The notes under the pieces are model-generated. The model searched no databases and was not told the DNA's origin. It saw only the letters and a list, made by a program, of their open reading frames with translations. Positions 43,238 to 52,440 of a DNA stretch of 64,000 nt are shown piece after piece (position 1 is the first letter of the stretch; the number at the start of each line of letters is the position of its first letter). The stretch is taken from the NCBI RefSeq assembly GCF_900113415.1, contig NZ_FOPH01000006.1:1-64000 (forward strand), given 5' to 3'. This DNA is from Oribacterium sp. WCC10. Lineage in GTDB: Bacteria; Bacillota; Clostridia; Lachnospirales; Lachnospiraceae. The position numbers were made by a program, and so were the translations under genes.

Positions 43238-44303
43238 TACCTGTCACCTCCGAGATTTCTAATACACGCCTTTTGTGATCTTTGGTTTTTCCGAGATGTA
43301 TAACTATCTCTATAGCAGAAGCAATCATACTTCTTATTGCAGGGAGAGGAAGATCTGCAGCCTGCAGAATCATAACTTCCATGCGTTTCAACATATCTTT
43401 TGCTGAATTTGCATGACCGGTACTGATGGAACCATCATGGCCTGTATTCATAGCATTTAGCATATCAAGAGCTTCTCCTCCGCGGACTTCTCCGACGATT
43501 ATCCGGTTTGGAGACATTCTGAGAGATGCCTTTATAAGGTCGGACATACTTACCTGACCGTCGCCTTCGGAATTGGCATTTCTCGTTTCCATGGATACAA
43601 GATTGGATACATTACGTATCTGCAGTTCAGCAGAGTCTTCGATAGTGATGACCCGTTCATCTTCTGGGATATATTGGCTAAGTGCATTTAAAAAAGTAGT
43701 TTTCCCGCTGTTGGTTCCGCCGGATATAAAAATGTTATAGCCGGCTTTAGTAAGTGATTTGACAAATTCTGCGGCGTCCTCAGTCAGAGATTTATAAGCA
43801 ATAAGCTTATCCATTGTGATTGGTTCCGGAAATTTACGTATGGTAAGTGTCGGACCCTTGAGAGCGATGGGGGGAAGTACTACATGTACTCTGGACCCAT
43901 CCTCCAATCGGGCATCAACAATAGGATTTGATGTATTTACTGTTCTATTTACTTTACTGACTATAGATTGAATAACTTCCTCAAGCTGCTCAATAGATTC
44001 GAAGCTGCGATTCCATTTTTCCTGATGTCCGAATCGTTCTATAAATATATCTTTATGGGAATTAATCATTATCTCTGTGATCTCAGGATTGTCGAGAAGT
44101 TCAGAAAGTACATCGAGACGTCTGAAGCTGTTGAATATGGCATTTCTAAGGTAAAGCTTGTTTTTTAAACTGAGATCTATTCTTGTGTATAAAAGTTCGT
44201 CAATTCTGGAAAATAAATCCTCGTCATTTAAGTCTTTCTGTTCGCTAAGTTCAGAGACTATTTTCTGTTTTAATTCTTTTTTAATTTCAGTTAATTCATT
44301 CAT
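43128..44303 (-). CDS. tadA: TadA/CpaF-type secretion ATPase
   Basis: A 391-residue hexameric motor ATPase for pilus assembly. The N-terminal helical domain (1-90) contains [26 protein letters not shown]. The P-loop is [16 protein letters not shown] (near 192-207). The Asp box is [11 protein letters not shown], Walker B is [26 protein letters not shown], and the His box is [17 protein letters not shown] 44303 is two bases after the TadZ-like stop; a TTG at 44309 would overlap it. It drives Flp polymerisation together with TadB and TadC. Confidence 0.93.
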   Translation of the reverse strand: MNELTEIKKELKQKIVSELSEQKDLNDEDLFSRIDELLYTRIDLSLKNKLYLRNAIFNSFRRLDVLSELLDNPEITEIMINSHKDIFIERFGHQEKWNRSFESIEQLEEVIQSIVSKVNRTVNTSNPIVDARLEDGSRVHVVLPPIALKGPTLTIRKFPEPITMDKLIAYKSLTEDAAEFVKSLTKAGYNIFISGGTNSGKTTFLNALSQYIPEDERVITIEDSAELQIRNVSNLVSMETRNANSEGDGQVSMSDLIKASLRMSPNRIIVGEVRGGEALDMLNAMNTGHDGSISTGHANSAKDMLKRMEVMILQAADLPLPAIRSMIASAIEIVIHLGKTKDHKRRVLEISEVTGIENGEITLNQIYKYDGKMLKKLSTLTSNQKLISRLQ

Positions 44304-44305
44304 GA

Positions 44306-45421
44306 TCAATTGTAGATATAGTTCTTTATTACTGCAGATGTATAGTTCAAGAGAGCCTCAGTACCTTTTGAATCGTTATTAAAATCGGAAAAATGTTTTT
44401 CTTCAGGTACTATAAGCTTTACGATGCGGTTGACCACATCCTGTGACTGGGTTTTGGACAGATAGGACTCGAGTAAATCAAGTTTTACGTTAGAAGATGG
44501 TTCCTCTGTCACAGGCATAAATATTCTTGTGGCCAAAGGAAGCAGTCCTTCAACACGACTAATAATACTGTCTGTATCAAGGACGATAGCATCAGCTTCT
44601 GAAATTGATTGAATGTGTTCTATGAAATGTATCAGTTCCTGGGAATCCAGAGTAGTCAGATCTTCGGGAGTTCTGACAGGAAGTATATGATCAAAAACTT
44701 CCGAGTGTTGAATAATTTCCTGTAATCTTGCTTCAGTAAGTTTTCCTTCTTTATAAAAATAAAAAGCTTCAGATAAAGTATCCCGGCAAATATTATCGTT
44801 AATAGAAGTATCGGCCAGAGATACCTCCTCAAGCGTCATATACAGAGTTTTACAATCTTTACGTAAAGCCTTTGAGAGACTTCTTGCAAAGGTTGTTTTT
44901 CCGGATCTGCCTATAGGACTGTATATGATGTAAAGCTTTGAAAGTGAAGATGTGTGAGTCTTTATTTCCGGAATATTCTTTTTACCGTATACAGTCATGA
45001 TCTCACTGATTATTTTTTCTCCGGATTGATATTTGTATATAGAAGGTTCAGTCTTCTCGGCTATGTCCCTTGATCCGTCAAAGGAACGGTATAATGGTGA
45101 TTCCGAGAGCCTGATGATTGATTTTGCAGGAATTGAATCAAGCAGATTCGAAGAATCTGAAATTTTTTCGTCACTTTTTTTGTAGAGATAGTTTCCGTAT
45201 TTATCGATACTGTTCTTATTTCCACCATATGAAACGGATTCTTTTTTTGACTCGCTTCCGACTAACAGTTCGATGGGATGATCCTGAGAGAACTCTTTAA
45301 GATCCTTATAATTATGGAAGGAATAGACGGTGAATGGACAATTGGTATGGGAAGAAGCAAATCTTTTGAAGCGGTCGCCATAGATTTGGTCTTCATCATA
45401 AAAGGCCAGAATATGTTGCAT
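44306..45421 (-). CDS. TadZ/CpaE-like MinD-family ATPase
   Basis: The 371-residue protein has an N-terminal receiver-like region (about 1-60), a variable middle, and a MinD/ParA-type ATPase domain from about 160. The deviant Walker A is IYSPIGRSGKTTFARSLS (about 171-188), and a Walker B-like segment ADAIVLDTDSII is near 280. TadZ/CpaE proteins place the pilus machine in the cell. No C-terminal amphipathic membrane helix was identified with confidence. GGAGAC precedes the ATG. It is the second gene of the operon. Confidence 0.82.
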   Translation of the reverse strand: MQHILAFYDEDQIYGDRFKRFASSHTNCPFTVYSFHNYKDLKEFSQDHPIELLVGSESKKESVSYGGNKNSIDKYGNYLYKKSDEKISDSSNLLDSIPAKSIIRLSESPLYRSFDGSRDIAEKTEPSIYKYQSGEKIISEIMTVYGKKNIPEIKTHTSSLSKLYIIYSPIGRSGKTTFARSLSKALRKDCKTLYMTLEEVSLADTSINDNICRDTLSEAFYFYKEGKLTEARLQEIIQHSEVFDHILPVRTPEDLTTLDSQELIHFIEHIQSISEADAIVLDTDSIISRVEGLLPLATRIFMPVTEEPSSNVKLDLLESYLSKTQSQDVVNRIVKLIVPEEKHFSDFNNDSKGTEALLNYTSAVIKNYIYN

Positions 45422-45518
45422 ATAAATGTCTCCTTAACCTGATTTGTTGATGTATTTCTGATCTGACAGTTTCCGGAAAGGGATGTTTATGTGATGTCAC
45501 ATTCAGTGAAACATCAGA

Positions 45519-46037
45519 TCATGAAAATGCATAAGTGATCAGTCCCGGAATTGCACCGAGGAAAACAGGAACCGCAAGGGGTAGAGATGATCCTATAGGG
45601 GGTGAACCATAGTCATATAAGGGGGAAGTTATATGAGAATTGGCAGAATCATTATGCGAGAATACTGTTTCAGCTTTGCTGACCATAATTAATGCAAGAG
45701 CAAGTAAAAGACCGGGGAAAAGAACAATTATTCCGTTACAAAAGCCTGACCATGATGTGATAAGAGCCAGTAGCTTGGCATCACCTGCACCTGCATTTGT
45801 CATAGCGGTAAGAACAGATAGTATAAGTACAGTTATTAGAAATGTGAAAAAAAATATGATAGAAGATAGGAAAGAAATATGGCCGTATTGTTCAAGGTAG
45901 TTTATACTTCCAAAATTCAGGAACATTCCGAGTATGATATAGAATCCAATGTATATATTGGGAATGCGCCGGCCATAGAAATCTGTGAGAGCTGCGCCGT
46001 AAAGGCACTGCAATAAGACAAGACTTGATACTATCAT
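45519..46037 (-). CDS. A24 prepilin peptidase (TadV/CpaA-like)
   Basis: The 172-residue polytopic protein has the catalytic aspartates in LTDFYGRRIPNIY (first Asp near 19) and NAGAGDAKLLALI (GxGD near 88). It removes the leader of Flp prepilins on the cytoplasmic face of the membrane. ATG 46037 is chosen because of its GGAGG; the longer frame starting at 46178 runs through a large hairpin. It is the first gene of the operon. A 97-base gap separates it from the TadZ-like gene. Confidence 0.9.
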   Translation of the reverse strand: MIVSSLVLLQCLYGAALTDFYGRRIPNIYIGFYIILGMFLNFGSINYLEQYGHISFLSSIIFFFTFLITVLILSVLTAMTNAGAGDAKLLALITSWSGFCNGIIVLFPGLLLALALIMVSKAETVFSHNDSANSHITSPLYDYGSPPIGSSLPLAVPVFLGAIPGLITYAFS

Positions 46038-46089
46038 GTTGCCTCCGTATGAATTTGTGGGTTCAGTATATGGTAGGCGATGATACTTG

Positions 46090-46132
46090 CATATAGTCGT
46101 TTTTGAGACAATGTCTGAAAAACGACTATATG
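46090..46132. repeat. 19-bp hairpin in the pilus operon leader
   Basis: CATATAGTCGTTTTT pairs perfectly with AAAAACGACTATATG. A single G-G mismatch follows, then AGAC / GTCT and loop AAT. It lies 53 bases upstream of the first pilus gene, between it and the possible promoter. On the minus strand no separate T-run follows. It could be an attenuator, a protein-binding RNA stem or a relic of a small mobile element. Confidence 0.7.
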
Positions 46133-46365
46133 TTCTGTGATTTAAAGACAAAAAAGTATAATAATGAAAAAATACCAAAAATCATGAATAAAAACCATTT
46201 GATTGGCATTATATAAGGGATTTTATGCGATTTTTACGAAGCAGGATCAGATAGATAAAATAGCAGAAAAGCATACTAGTTGTTGAAAAGTTACAAAACA
46301 TAGTGGAATTTATGACAGAAATCACCAAAGGGCTTGATTTTTCGTGAAAATTAAAGAGCTCTCAA

Positions 46366-46393
46366 TTGATAAAGCCGGGGGATATGCTAAAAT
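46366..46393 (+). promoter_or_regulatory. extended promoter of the phosphohexomutase gene
   Basis: TTGATA (46366-46371), 16-base spacer ending in TGC, TAAAAT (46388-46393). The expected leader is about 95 bases. Confidence 0.7.
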
Positions 46394-46492
46394 ATCAAAG
46401 ACTTTATGAGGGCAATTTGTGACTATAAAGTCCGGTGCCTACAATTGACACTTGTGAAATGTAATTTATATGTAAATCCATCGGAGGGTTTT

Positions 46493-48301
46493 ATGGATCA
46501 TTTAAAAGAGTATCATCGTTGGATAGAACTTGCCAAAGGTGAGGATAAAGATATAGAGGATGAGCTTCGTGCAATATCACAGGATGAAGCCAAGATAGAG
46601 GATGCTTTCTATAGGGATCTCGCTTTCGGAACAGGCGGATTGAGAGGAGTTATAGGTGCGGGAACCAACAGAATGAATATCTATACTGTTGCAAAGGCAT
46701 CTCAGGGGCTTGCGAATTATGTTGTGAAGAAATATCCTGAATCGGAGCGTCGGATAGCTGTTTCAAGAGACAGCCGTATAAAGTCGGATATTTTTGCCAA
46801 AACTGCAGCTTCGGTTTTCGCTGCAAACGGAATAGATGTATATGTTTATGAGGATATAATGCCTACACCATGCTTAAGTTTCGCTACAAGAGAGCTTAGA
46901 TGTGCAGCAGGTATTATGGTGACTGCAAGCCACAATCCTTCAAAGTATAACGGATATAAGGTTTACGGTTCGGATGGATGCCAGATTACTACAGAGGCAG
47001 CAGAAGAGATTCTCACTGAGATTGAAAGTCTTGATATATTTAAAGATGTGAGAATAGTTGAATTTACTGTGTCCGGGACAAAGAACGAGGCAGTAGATAT
47101 AGAAAAAGCAGGTGAAGGAGTAAAGAGACAGGGAAACATTTACTATATAGGAGAAAAAATTTACTCAACTTTCATCGATAATGTAAAGGCACAGTCGGTT
47201 CTCGGTGCAGATGACAAAGTGGACAGAAATGTAGCTATAGTTTATTCTCCGCTGAATGGTACGGGGCTTAAGCCTGTAACAAGAGCATTGAGAGAAAGTG
47301 GCTATACCAATATAACTGTTGTCAAGGAACAGGAGGCTCCGGATGGTAATTTCCCGACATGTCCCTATCCGAATCCTGAGATTAAGGAAGCTATGGCTCT
47401 TGGTATGGAGTATGCAAAGAAGGAGGATGCAGACCTGCTTCTTGCTACTGACCCAGATTGCGACAGAGTAGGAATCGCTGTAAAGGATAATAATGGTGAA
47501 TACCGGCTTCTCAGCGGAAATGAGACTGGTATACTTCTTCTTGACTATATAGCAAGTCAGCGTCAAAAAAACGGAACAATGCCTGAAGATCCAGTTATGG
47601 TTAAGACCATAGTTACTATGGATATGGGAGAACGTATAGCAGAGCACTATGGAATCAGGACCGTAAATGTTCTTACAGGGTTTAAATTTATAGGGGAGCA
47701 GATCGGAAGACTTGAAAGCGAAGGTCATAGTGACAGCTATATATTTGGCTTTGAAGAGAGCTATGGATATCTTACAGGAAGTTATGTAAGAGATAAAGAT
47801 GCTGTTGACGGAGCATTTATGATATGTGAGATGTTCTCTTATTATAAAACAAAGGGATTGAGTCTCCTTGATAAGCTTGAGGAGCTTTACAGAGTGTACG
47901 GATATTGTCTCAATACTCTTCACAGCTATCAGTTTGAAGGGTCTGCAGGCTTTGATAAGATGCAGAAGATAATGCAGCAGTTCAGAGCAGACAGTTATAA
48001 GGCGGAAATAGACGGCGCAAATCAGCCTGATGACAGACCAATGCAGCATGAAGCAATTGCTTTGGAAAAGTTTGGGGTTAAAGATATTGAAAAGGTTCTT
48101 GACTATGAGCCGGGACTTCAGGGACTTCCAAAGTCAGATGTTCTTAAGTATCTTTTGAAGGATCATTGTTCAGTTGTTATACGTCCTTCAGGTACAGAAC
48201 CTAAGCTTAAAGCATATATCTCCATAAGTGCAGAGAGCCGTGAAAAGGCAGAGTCTATTGAGAAAGAGATAGCTTCTCAGCTTGAGGACAGAATGAAATA
48301 G
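46493..48301 (+). CDS. phosphoglucomutase/phosphomannomutase family enzyme
   Basis: The 602-residue alpha-D-phosphohexomutase has the active-site serine loop GIMVTASHNPSKYNGYK (Ser near 147), the metal loop LLATDPDCDRVGIA (about 321-334), the sugar-binding FGFEESYGYLTG, and the phosphate-binding VIRPSGTEPKLKAYI at the C-terminus. The length and the G-T-G-G-L-R-G-V-I-G start match PgcA-like phosphoglucomutases. It interconverts glucose-6-P and glucose-1-P, the precursor for CDP-glucose (rfbF downstream) and for glycogen (glgB). ATG 46493 has GGAGGG; the upstream frame start at 46406 is not supported. Confidence 0.93.
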   Translation: MDHLKEYHRWIELAKGEDKDIEDELRAISQDEAKIEDAFYRDLAFGTGGLRGVIGAGTNRMNIYTVAKASQGLANYVVKKYPESERRIAVSRDSRIKSDIFAKTAASVFAANGIDVYVYEDIMPTPCLSFATRELRCAAGIMVTASHNPSKYNGYKVYGSDGCQITTEAAEEILTEIESLDIFKDVRIVEFTVSGTKNEAVDIEKAGEGVKRQGNIYYIGEKIYSTFIDNVKAQSVLGADDKVDRNVAIVYSPLNGTGLKPVTRALRESGYTNITVVKEQEAPDGNFPTCPYPNPEIKEAMALGMEYAKKEDADLLLATDPDCDRVGIAVKDNNGEYRLLSGNETGILLLDYIASQRQKNGTMPEDPVMVKTIVTMDMGERIAEHYGIRTVNVLTGFKFIGEQIGRLESEGHSDSYIFGFEESYGYLTGSYVRDKDAVDGAFMICEMFSYYKTKGLSLLDKLEELYRVYGYCLNTLHSYQFEGSAGFDKMQKIMQQFRADSYKAEIDGANQPDDRPMQHEAIALEKFGVKDIEKVLDYEPGLQGLPKSDVLKYLLKDHCSVVIRPSGTEPKLKAYISISAESREKAESIEKEIASQLEDRMK

Positions 48302-48438
48302 TAAACATATAACAGAGAATGAAAATAACGGCAAAAAACTTATACTATTATGACAACGTGGCATCAACGCTGTTTGATATTGAATATAAGAGGCGGCAAT
48401 TCTGATTAATAAAAGTGATTATAATGTGAAAATAAGAG

Positions 48439-48473
48439 CAGCTATGTGAGTAAAAACTCACATAGCTGTTTTT
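48439..48473 (+). terminator. intrinsic terminator after the phosphohexomutase gene
   Basis: A perfect 13-bp stem CAGCTATGTGAGT / ACTCACATAGCTG with loop AAAA and a T5 run. Confidence 0.93.
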
Positions 48474-48523
48474 GGTGATAAAAATATAAGGAAAAGACAG
48501 ACAAATCTAAAATAAAGATAAAA

Positions 48524-48550
48524 TTAGCACTCAACACTTGCAAGTGCTAA
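48524..48550. promoter_or_regulatory. CIRCE operator (HrcA site) of clpB
   Basis: TTAGCACTC-N9-AAGTGCTAA matches the CIRCE consensus TTAGCACTC-N9-GAGTGCTAA with one mismatch. It overlaps the -35 region of the clpB promoter, which fits heat-inducible repression by HrcA. The hrcA gene itself is not in the window. Confidence 0.93.
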
Positions 48551-48565
48551 CAATCGAGCTATAAT
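48538..48565 (+). promoter_or_regulatory. clpB promoter
   Basis: TTGCAA (48538-48543), 16-base spacer, TATAAT (48560-48565). The -35 lies inside the CIRCE element. Confidence 0.75.
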
Positions 48566-48652
48566 CATTGTAACACGATTTAGAAGTGTAGACGGTATCA
48601 GACATTTTCGAGATATGAAGATGGCTGACATTCCAAAAGGGAGGGTTAATAT

Positions 48653-51241
48653 ATGAATATCAATAAATTTACTCAAAAATCAGTTGAAGCCATAAATAAA
48701 TGTCAGGAAATAATAACAGAGTACGGTAATCAGTATGTGGAGCAGATTCATTTGCTATACAGTCTTGTAACCATAGACGAAAGTCTCATAGCTCAGCTTC
48801 TTAGGAGAATGGGCATTTCGGTAGATGCATTTAAAAGTACTTTGGAATCCGAGATTTCCAGGCTGCCTAAGGTAAGCGGAAGTGGTCAGATGTATATGTC
48901 ACAGGCTGCAAATCTTGCCATCACAAGAGCTGAAGATCACATGAAGGCTATGGGGGATGATTATGTTGCGGTAGAACATATTTTTCTTTCCATAATGAAA
49001 GAAGCTGACCCTGTGGTTAAAAAGATACTGAAGGAATATGACATAACAAAGGATAAGTTTCTTAAGGCACTCTCAGAGGTTAGAGGAAATCAAAGAGTAA
49101 CCACAGATAATCCTGAGAGCACTTATGATACACTAAATAAGTATGGATTTGAGATGGTTCAGCGTGCCCGGGATCAGAAGATGGATCCCATCATAGGACG
49201 TGATGATGAAATAAGAAACATAATACGTATTCTCAGCCGTAAGACGAAGAATAATCCTGTTCTTATCGGTGAACCCGGAGTCGGTAAAACAGCGGTTGTT
49301 GAAGGCCTTGCTCAAAGGATTGCGAAGGGAGATGTACCTGACAGTCTAAAGGATAAGAAGATATTTGCACTTAATATGGGTTCCCTTATAGCCGGTGCAA
49401 AGTACAGAGGAGAGTTTGAAGAAAGACTGAAGGCAGTTCTTGATGAGGTAAAGAAGTCTGACGGGCAGATACTTATGTTCATAGATGAGCTTCATACCAT
49501 AGTAGGAGCCGGTAAAACAGACGGTGCAATGGACGCGGGAAATCTTCTTAAGCCTATGCTTGCCAGAGGTGAGCTTCACTGCATAGGTGCAACAACACTT
49601 AATGAATATCATAAGTATATCGAAAAGGATGCGGCACTTGAGAGACGTTTCCAGCCTGTTCAGATAGATGAGCCTAATGTTGAGGACACAATATATATTC
49701 TTAGAGGAATAAAGGACAGCTATGAAAAGTATCACGGAGTCACTATAACGGACAATGCCCTGGTGGCTGCTGCGACCCTTTCTGACAGATACATTTCTGA
49801 CAGATTTCTTCCGGATAAGGCTATCGACCTTATGGATGAAGCCTGTTCTATGGTTAAAACTCAAATGGAATCCATGCCTGAAGATATGGCAAGCATGCAG
49901 AGTCGTATTACGCAGCTTAAGATGGAACAGATTTCTCTCAAAAAGGAAGATGACAAGCTGTCAAAGGAAAGATTACAGGATATAGATAAGGAACTTGCAG
50001 AACTTCAGTCGCAGTTTGATGTAAAGATGGCTCAGTGGGATAATGAGAAAAATTCTGCAGGTAATCTTCAGAAACTGCGCGAACAGAAGGATCAGATTCG
50101 CAAAGATATTGAGAAGGCTATGCAGATGGCTGATTATGATAAGGCGGCAAAGTTACAGTATAAGGATCTTCCGGAGATAGAAAAGAAGATTGCGGATGCT
50201 GAAAACAGTGTTCACGGAGAGGATAAAGCGCTTCTTCAGGAAACGGTTACAGAAGATGAAATAGGAAAGATTGTAAGCCGCTGGACGGGAATACCTGTGT
50301 CAAAGCTCAATGAATCTGAGAGAAGCAAGGTTCTGCATCTTGATGATGAGATTCATAAGAGACTCATTGGACAGGATGAGGCTGTAGAAAAAGTGGTTGA
50401 AGCAATTCAGCGATCAAAGGCAGGCATCAAGGATCCTGGAAGACCGATAGGATCGTTCCTGTTCATGGGACCTACAGGTGTTGGTAAGACTGAGCTTGCA
50501 AAAGCATTGGCACAAAATCTCTTCGATGATGAGAATGCTATGGTACGTATCGATATGTCTGAGTATATGGAAAAATATTCAGTATCAAGACTTATAGGTG
50601 CAGCGCCTGGATATATAGGTTACGAGGAAGGCGGACAACTTACGGAAGCAGTACGTCGTAAACCATATTCTGTTGTACTTTTCGATGAGATAGAGAAGGC
50701 TCATCCTGATGTATTTAACATACTTCTTCAGGTGCTTGATGATGGACGAATCACTGACAGTCAGGGAAAGACAGTAGATTTTAAAAATACCATAATCATT
50801 CTTACCAGCAACCTGGGGGCTCAGTATCTGCTCGATGGTATTGATGCAAACGGAAACATAACAGATAGTGCAAGAAAGAACGTTAATGATGAGCTGTTCC
50901 GGTCATTCCGTCCTGAGTTCCTGAATCGTCTTGATGAGATAATAATGTTCAAACCTCTCAGCAAGGATAACATTGGGAATATCACTGATCTTATGATAAA
51001 GGATCTTAACAGGAGACTTTCCGGAAGACAGATTTCAATTGAAATTACAGATGCAGCTAAGGAATATATTGCGGATTACGGTTATGAGCCACAGTTCGGT
51101 GCCCGTCCGCTCCGCAGGTTCATACAGAAAAATGTTGAGAATCTGGCAGCGAGATTCATACTTGAAGATAAGGTTCAGGAGGGAGATGTTATGATCATCG
51201 ACCAACGTCTCGGTAAACTGAATATAGAAGTAAAAAAGTAA
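48653..51241 (+). CDS. clpB: ATP-dependent disaggregase ClpB
   Basis: ClpB is the Hsp100 disaggregase that works with DnaK. The 862-residue protein has an N-domain with two Clp_N repeats (1-145), AAA-1 with Walker [14 protein letters not shown] (near 205) and Walker [14 protein letters not shown], and a long coiled-coil middle domain (about 400-525). AAA-2 has [14 protein letters not shown] (near 604) and [14 protein letters not shown], and a C-terminal domain follows. The presence of the middle domain separates it from ClpC and ClpA. GGGAGGG precedes the ATG. Monocistronic, under a CIRCE operator. Confidence 0.97.
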   Translation: MNINKFTQKSVEAINKCQEIITEYGNQYVEQIHLLYSLVTIDESLIAQLLRRMGISVDAFKSTLESEISRLPKVSGSGQMYMSQAANLAITRAEDHMKAMGDDYVAVEHIFLSIMKEADPVVKKILKEYDITKDKFLKALSEVRGNQRVTTDNPESTYDTLNKYGFEMVQRARDQKMDPIIGRDDEIRNIIRILSRKTKNNPVLIGEPGVGKTAVVEGLAQRIAKGDVPDSLKDKKIFALNMGSLIAGAKYRGEFEERLKAVLDEVKKSDGQILMFIDELHTIVGAGKTDGAMDAGNLLKPMLARGELHCIGATTLNEYHKYIEKDAALERRFQPVQIDEPNVEDTIYILRGIKDSYEKYHGVTITDNALVAAATLSDRYISDRFLPDKAIDLMDEACSMVKTQMESMPEDMASMQSRITQLKMEQISLKKEDDKLSKERLQDIDKELAELQSQFDVKMAQWDNEKNSAGNLQKLREQKDQIRKDIEKAMQMADYDKAAKLQYKDLPEIEKKIADAENSVHGEDKALLQETVTEDEIGKIVSRWTGIPVSKLNESERSKVLHLDDEIHKRLIGQDEAVEKVVEAIQRSKAGIKDPGRPIGSFLFMGPTGVGKTELAKALAQNLFDDENAMVRIDMSEYMEKYSVSRLIGAAPGYIGYEEGGQLTEAVRRKPYSVVLFDEIEKAHPDVFNILLQVLDDGRITDSQGKTVDFKNTIIILTSNLGAQYLLDGIDANGNITDSARKNVNDELFRSFRPEFLNRLDEIIMFKPLSKDNIGNITDLMIKDLNRRLSGRQISIEITDAAKEYIADYGYEPQFGARPLRRFIQKNVENLAARFILEDKVQEGDVMIIDQRLGKLNIEVKK

Positions 51242-51246
51242 AATAT

Positions 51247-51283
51247 ATGCAGCACCCACAGAAATGTGCAGGTGCTGCATTTC
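51247..51283 (+). terminator. intrinsic terminator after clpB
   Basis: ATGCAGCACC pairs with GGTGCTGCAT; an inner CACA-GAAA-TGTG stem caps it with a GAAA loop. The T-run is short (TTTCT). Confidence 0.8.
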
Positions 51284-51377
51284 TATATACATATTAAATA
51301 CAGGAGATATTATCGAAACCACAATGGTAAATTCAGTGTCCTGTCATCTAAATTTAAGCTTTTATTTCGTGATTCTG

Positions 51378-51386
51378 TGATATACT
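51378..51386 (+). promoter_or_regulatory. extended -10 promoter of the secreted protein gene
   Basis: TGATATACT fits an extended -10 (TG-n-TATAnT-like). No matched -35 box is obvious. Confidence 0.4.
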
Positions 51387-51553
51387 CAAACTGATATTTG
51401 GAGACATAATAAAACACGGTTGCCACAGAAGGGTATAGATATTAGGACCTAAGGACAGAAGAAACAAATCACATATTTGAATGAGATGATTTGAGACTTT
51501 ATTCCACGGTTTATATGCTATTGGGTGCAAGCCGTCGATTTCAGGAGAAAACA

Positions 51554-52375
51554 ATGAAATTTGGGAAAACAAGAAAAGCTTTGATTTCAGCCATGGCTAT
51601 GTCACTTATGATGAGTGTTCCGGCTATGGCAGATTGGAATTATACACTATATGGTCCGATTGCCGTATGGACTAACTCTGATACAGGAGAGCAGACCACT
51701 GTTTTCGCAGGTCAGCCTGCACCGGATGGAACTCTTGCACCAGATGTTACATTAACAGCAGAAGTTAGTCAGGAAAGAACAGATGCGGCTTCAGCAGTTG
51801 CAGCAGCCAATGCAGCTGCAGATGCAGCCAAGGCTGCAAGAGGAGGTAATGTTTCAGACACTCAACTTTCAGCTGAACAGATGGTAGCCAATACCGCGGC
51901 GGCCAATGCCAATATGAATACCAATACTGTTGCGGTTATAAATAGCACAGCTTCAAAGGCAAGCACACTAAGTAACGCTGAGCTTCCTATGATACAGACA
52001 GGAGATCAGTCTGCCGCTGTTACATCTGAAATTACAAGTGGGAGTTTTGTGGGACCTGATAACAGTGTAACAAATAGGGTGTCAGGATCAACAGGTGTTA
52101 CATCAGAGACAAGCAGCTATACTACAAATTCAGGACGATTGGTTACCAATGCAGCAGCGCCTGATACTTCTGCATCAACAACATCATCAGGCAACAGCAA
52201 TTCATCTTCAACTACTACAGGAAGCGCACCGGTGGCAACAGGTACATCAGGTTCAGGATCTACAGGAACACCTGCTGCCGCATCACAAAATACTTCACAG
52301 GTTAGTTATGAAGGTACACTTCCGTCAACAGGTGCCGGGAATGTAAATACCTATACTACACCCGGAAGTGTATAG
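51554..52375 (+). CDS. secreted Ala/Ser/Thr-rich protein of unknown function
   Basis: The 273-residue protein has a clear signal peptide (MKFGKTRKALISAMAMSLMMSVPAMA, cleavage before DWNYTLYGP). Next come a short folded segment (about 27-60), an Ala-rich helical stretch (ASAVAAANAAADAAKAARG, about 75-95) and a long Ser/Thr/Gly linker. Near the C-terminus is L-P-S-T-G, but it is followed by only about 13 mostly polar residues, not by a membrane helix and basic tail, so sortase anchoring is unlikely. ATG 51554 has AGGAG upstream. It is placed directly before the Wzt gene and may be a wall or glycan-associated protein of the same locus. Confidence 0.75.
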   Translation: MKFGKTRKALISAMAMSLMMSVPAMADWNYTLYGPIAVWTNSDTGEQTTVFAGQPAPDGTLAPDVTLTAEVSQERTDAASAVAAANAAADAAKAARGGNVSDTQLSAEQMVANTAAANANMNTNTVAVINSTASKASTLSNAELPMIQTGDQSAAVTSEITSGSFVGPDNSVTNRVSGSTGVTSETSSYTTNSGRLVTNAAAPDTSASTTSSGNSNSSSTTTGSAPVATGTSGSGSTGTPAAASQNTSQVSYEGTLPSTGAGNVNTYTTPGSV

Positions 52376-52401
52376 TAAAACAAAAAGAAATGTGTTATCA
52401 T

Positions 52402-52440
52402 AATCTCCAAATGCGCCGGGACGCATCTGGAGATTTTTTT
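52402..52440 (+). terminator. terminator hairpin that contains the Wzt ribosome binding site
   Basis: AATCTCCA-A-ATGCG pairs with CGCAT-C-TGGAGATT (13 bp, one mismatch) around CCGGGA and runs into T7. The GGAG in the 3' arm (52429-52432) is correctly spaced, 8 bases, from the ATG of the next gene at 52441, which follows the T-run directly. The element is thus both an intrinsic terminator for the secreted protein gene and a sequestered Shine-Dalgarno for the ABC ATPase. Confidence 0.85.

Larger units (their letters stand above)
46038..46492. other. divergent region between pilus operon and phosphohexomutase gene
   Basis: This 455-bp spacer contains the leader of the pilus operon with a very stable hairpin (46090-46132) and, on the plus strand, a good promoter for the mutase (46366-46393). 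A minus-strand TATACT near 46155 is a possible -10 for the pilus operon but has no good -35. No coding frame is supported. Confidence 0.6.
48302..48652. other. intergenic region between phosphohexomutase and clpB
   Basis: 351 bp that hold the terminator at 48439-48473 and the CIRCE/promoter block of clpB at 48524-48565. The first 135 bases show no recognisable element and the leader of clpB is about 80 bases. No coding frame is supported. Confidence 0.7.
51242..51553. other. intergenic region and long leader before the secreted protein
   Basis: It contains the clpB terminator (51247-51283), an extended -10 element (51378-51386) and a leader of about 160 bases. The leader ends in a 7-bp stem ACGGTTT / AAGCCGT (51513-51536 region, one wobble) close to the ribosome binding site. 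No known riboswitch could be matched. No coding frame is supported. Confidence 0.5.

Noticed and set aside
47165-48049. 294-residue minus-strand frame inside the phosphohexomutase gene
   Set aside because: Long but antisense to a canonical enzyme. The translation is unlike any protein family, and length alone comes from codon bias.
51393-51553. Possible c-di-GMP riboswitch in the leader of the secreted protein
   Set aside because: A GGGTGCAAGCC stretch recalls part of the GEMM consensus, but the GGNAAACC half and the three-way junction are absent.
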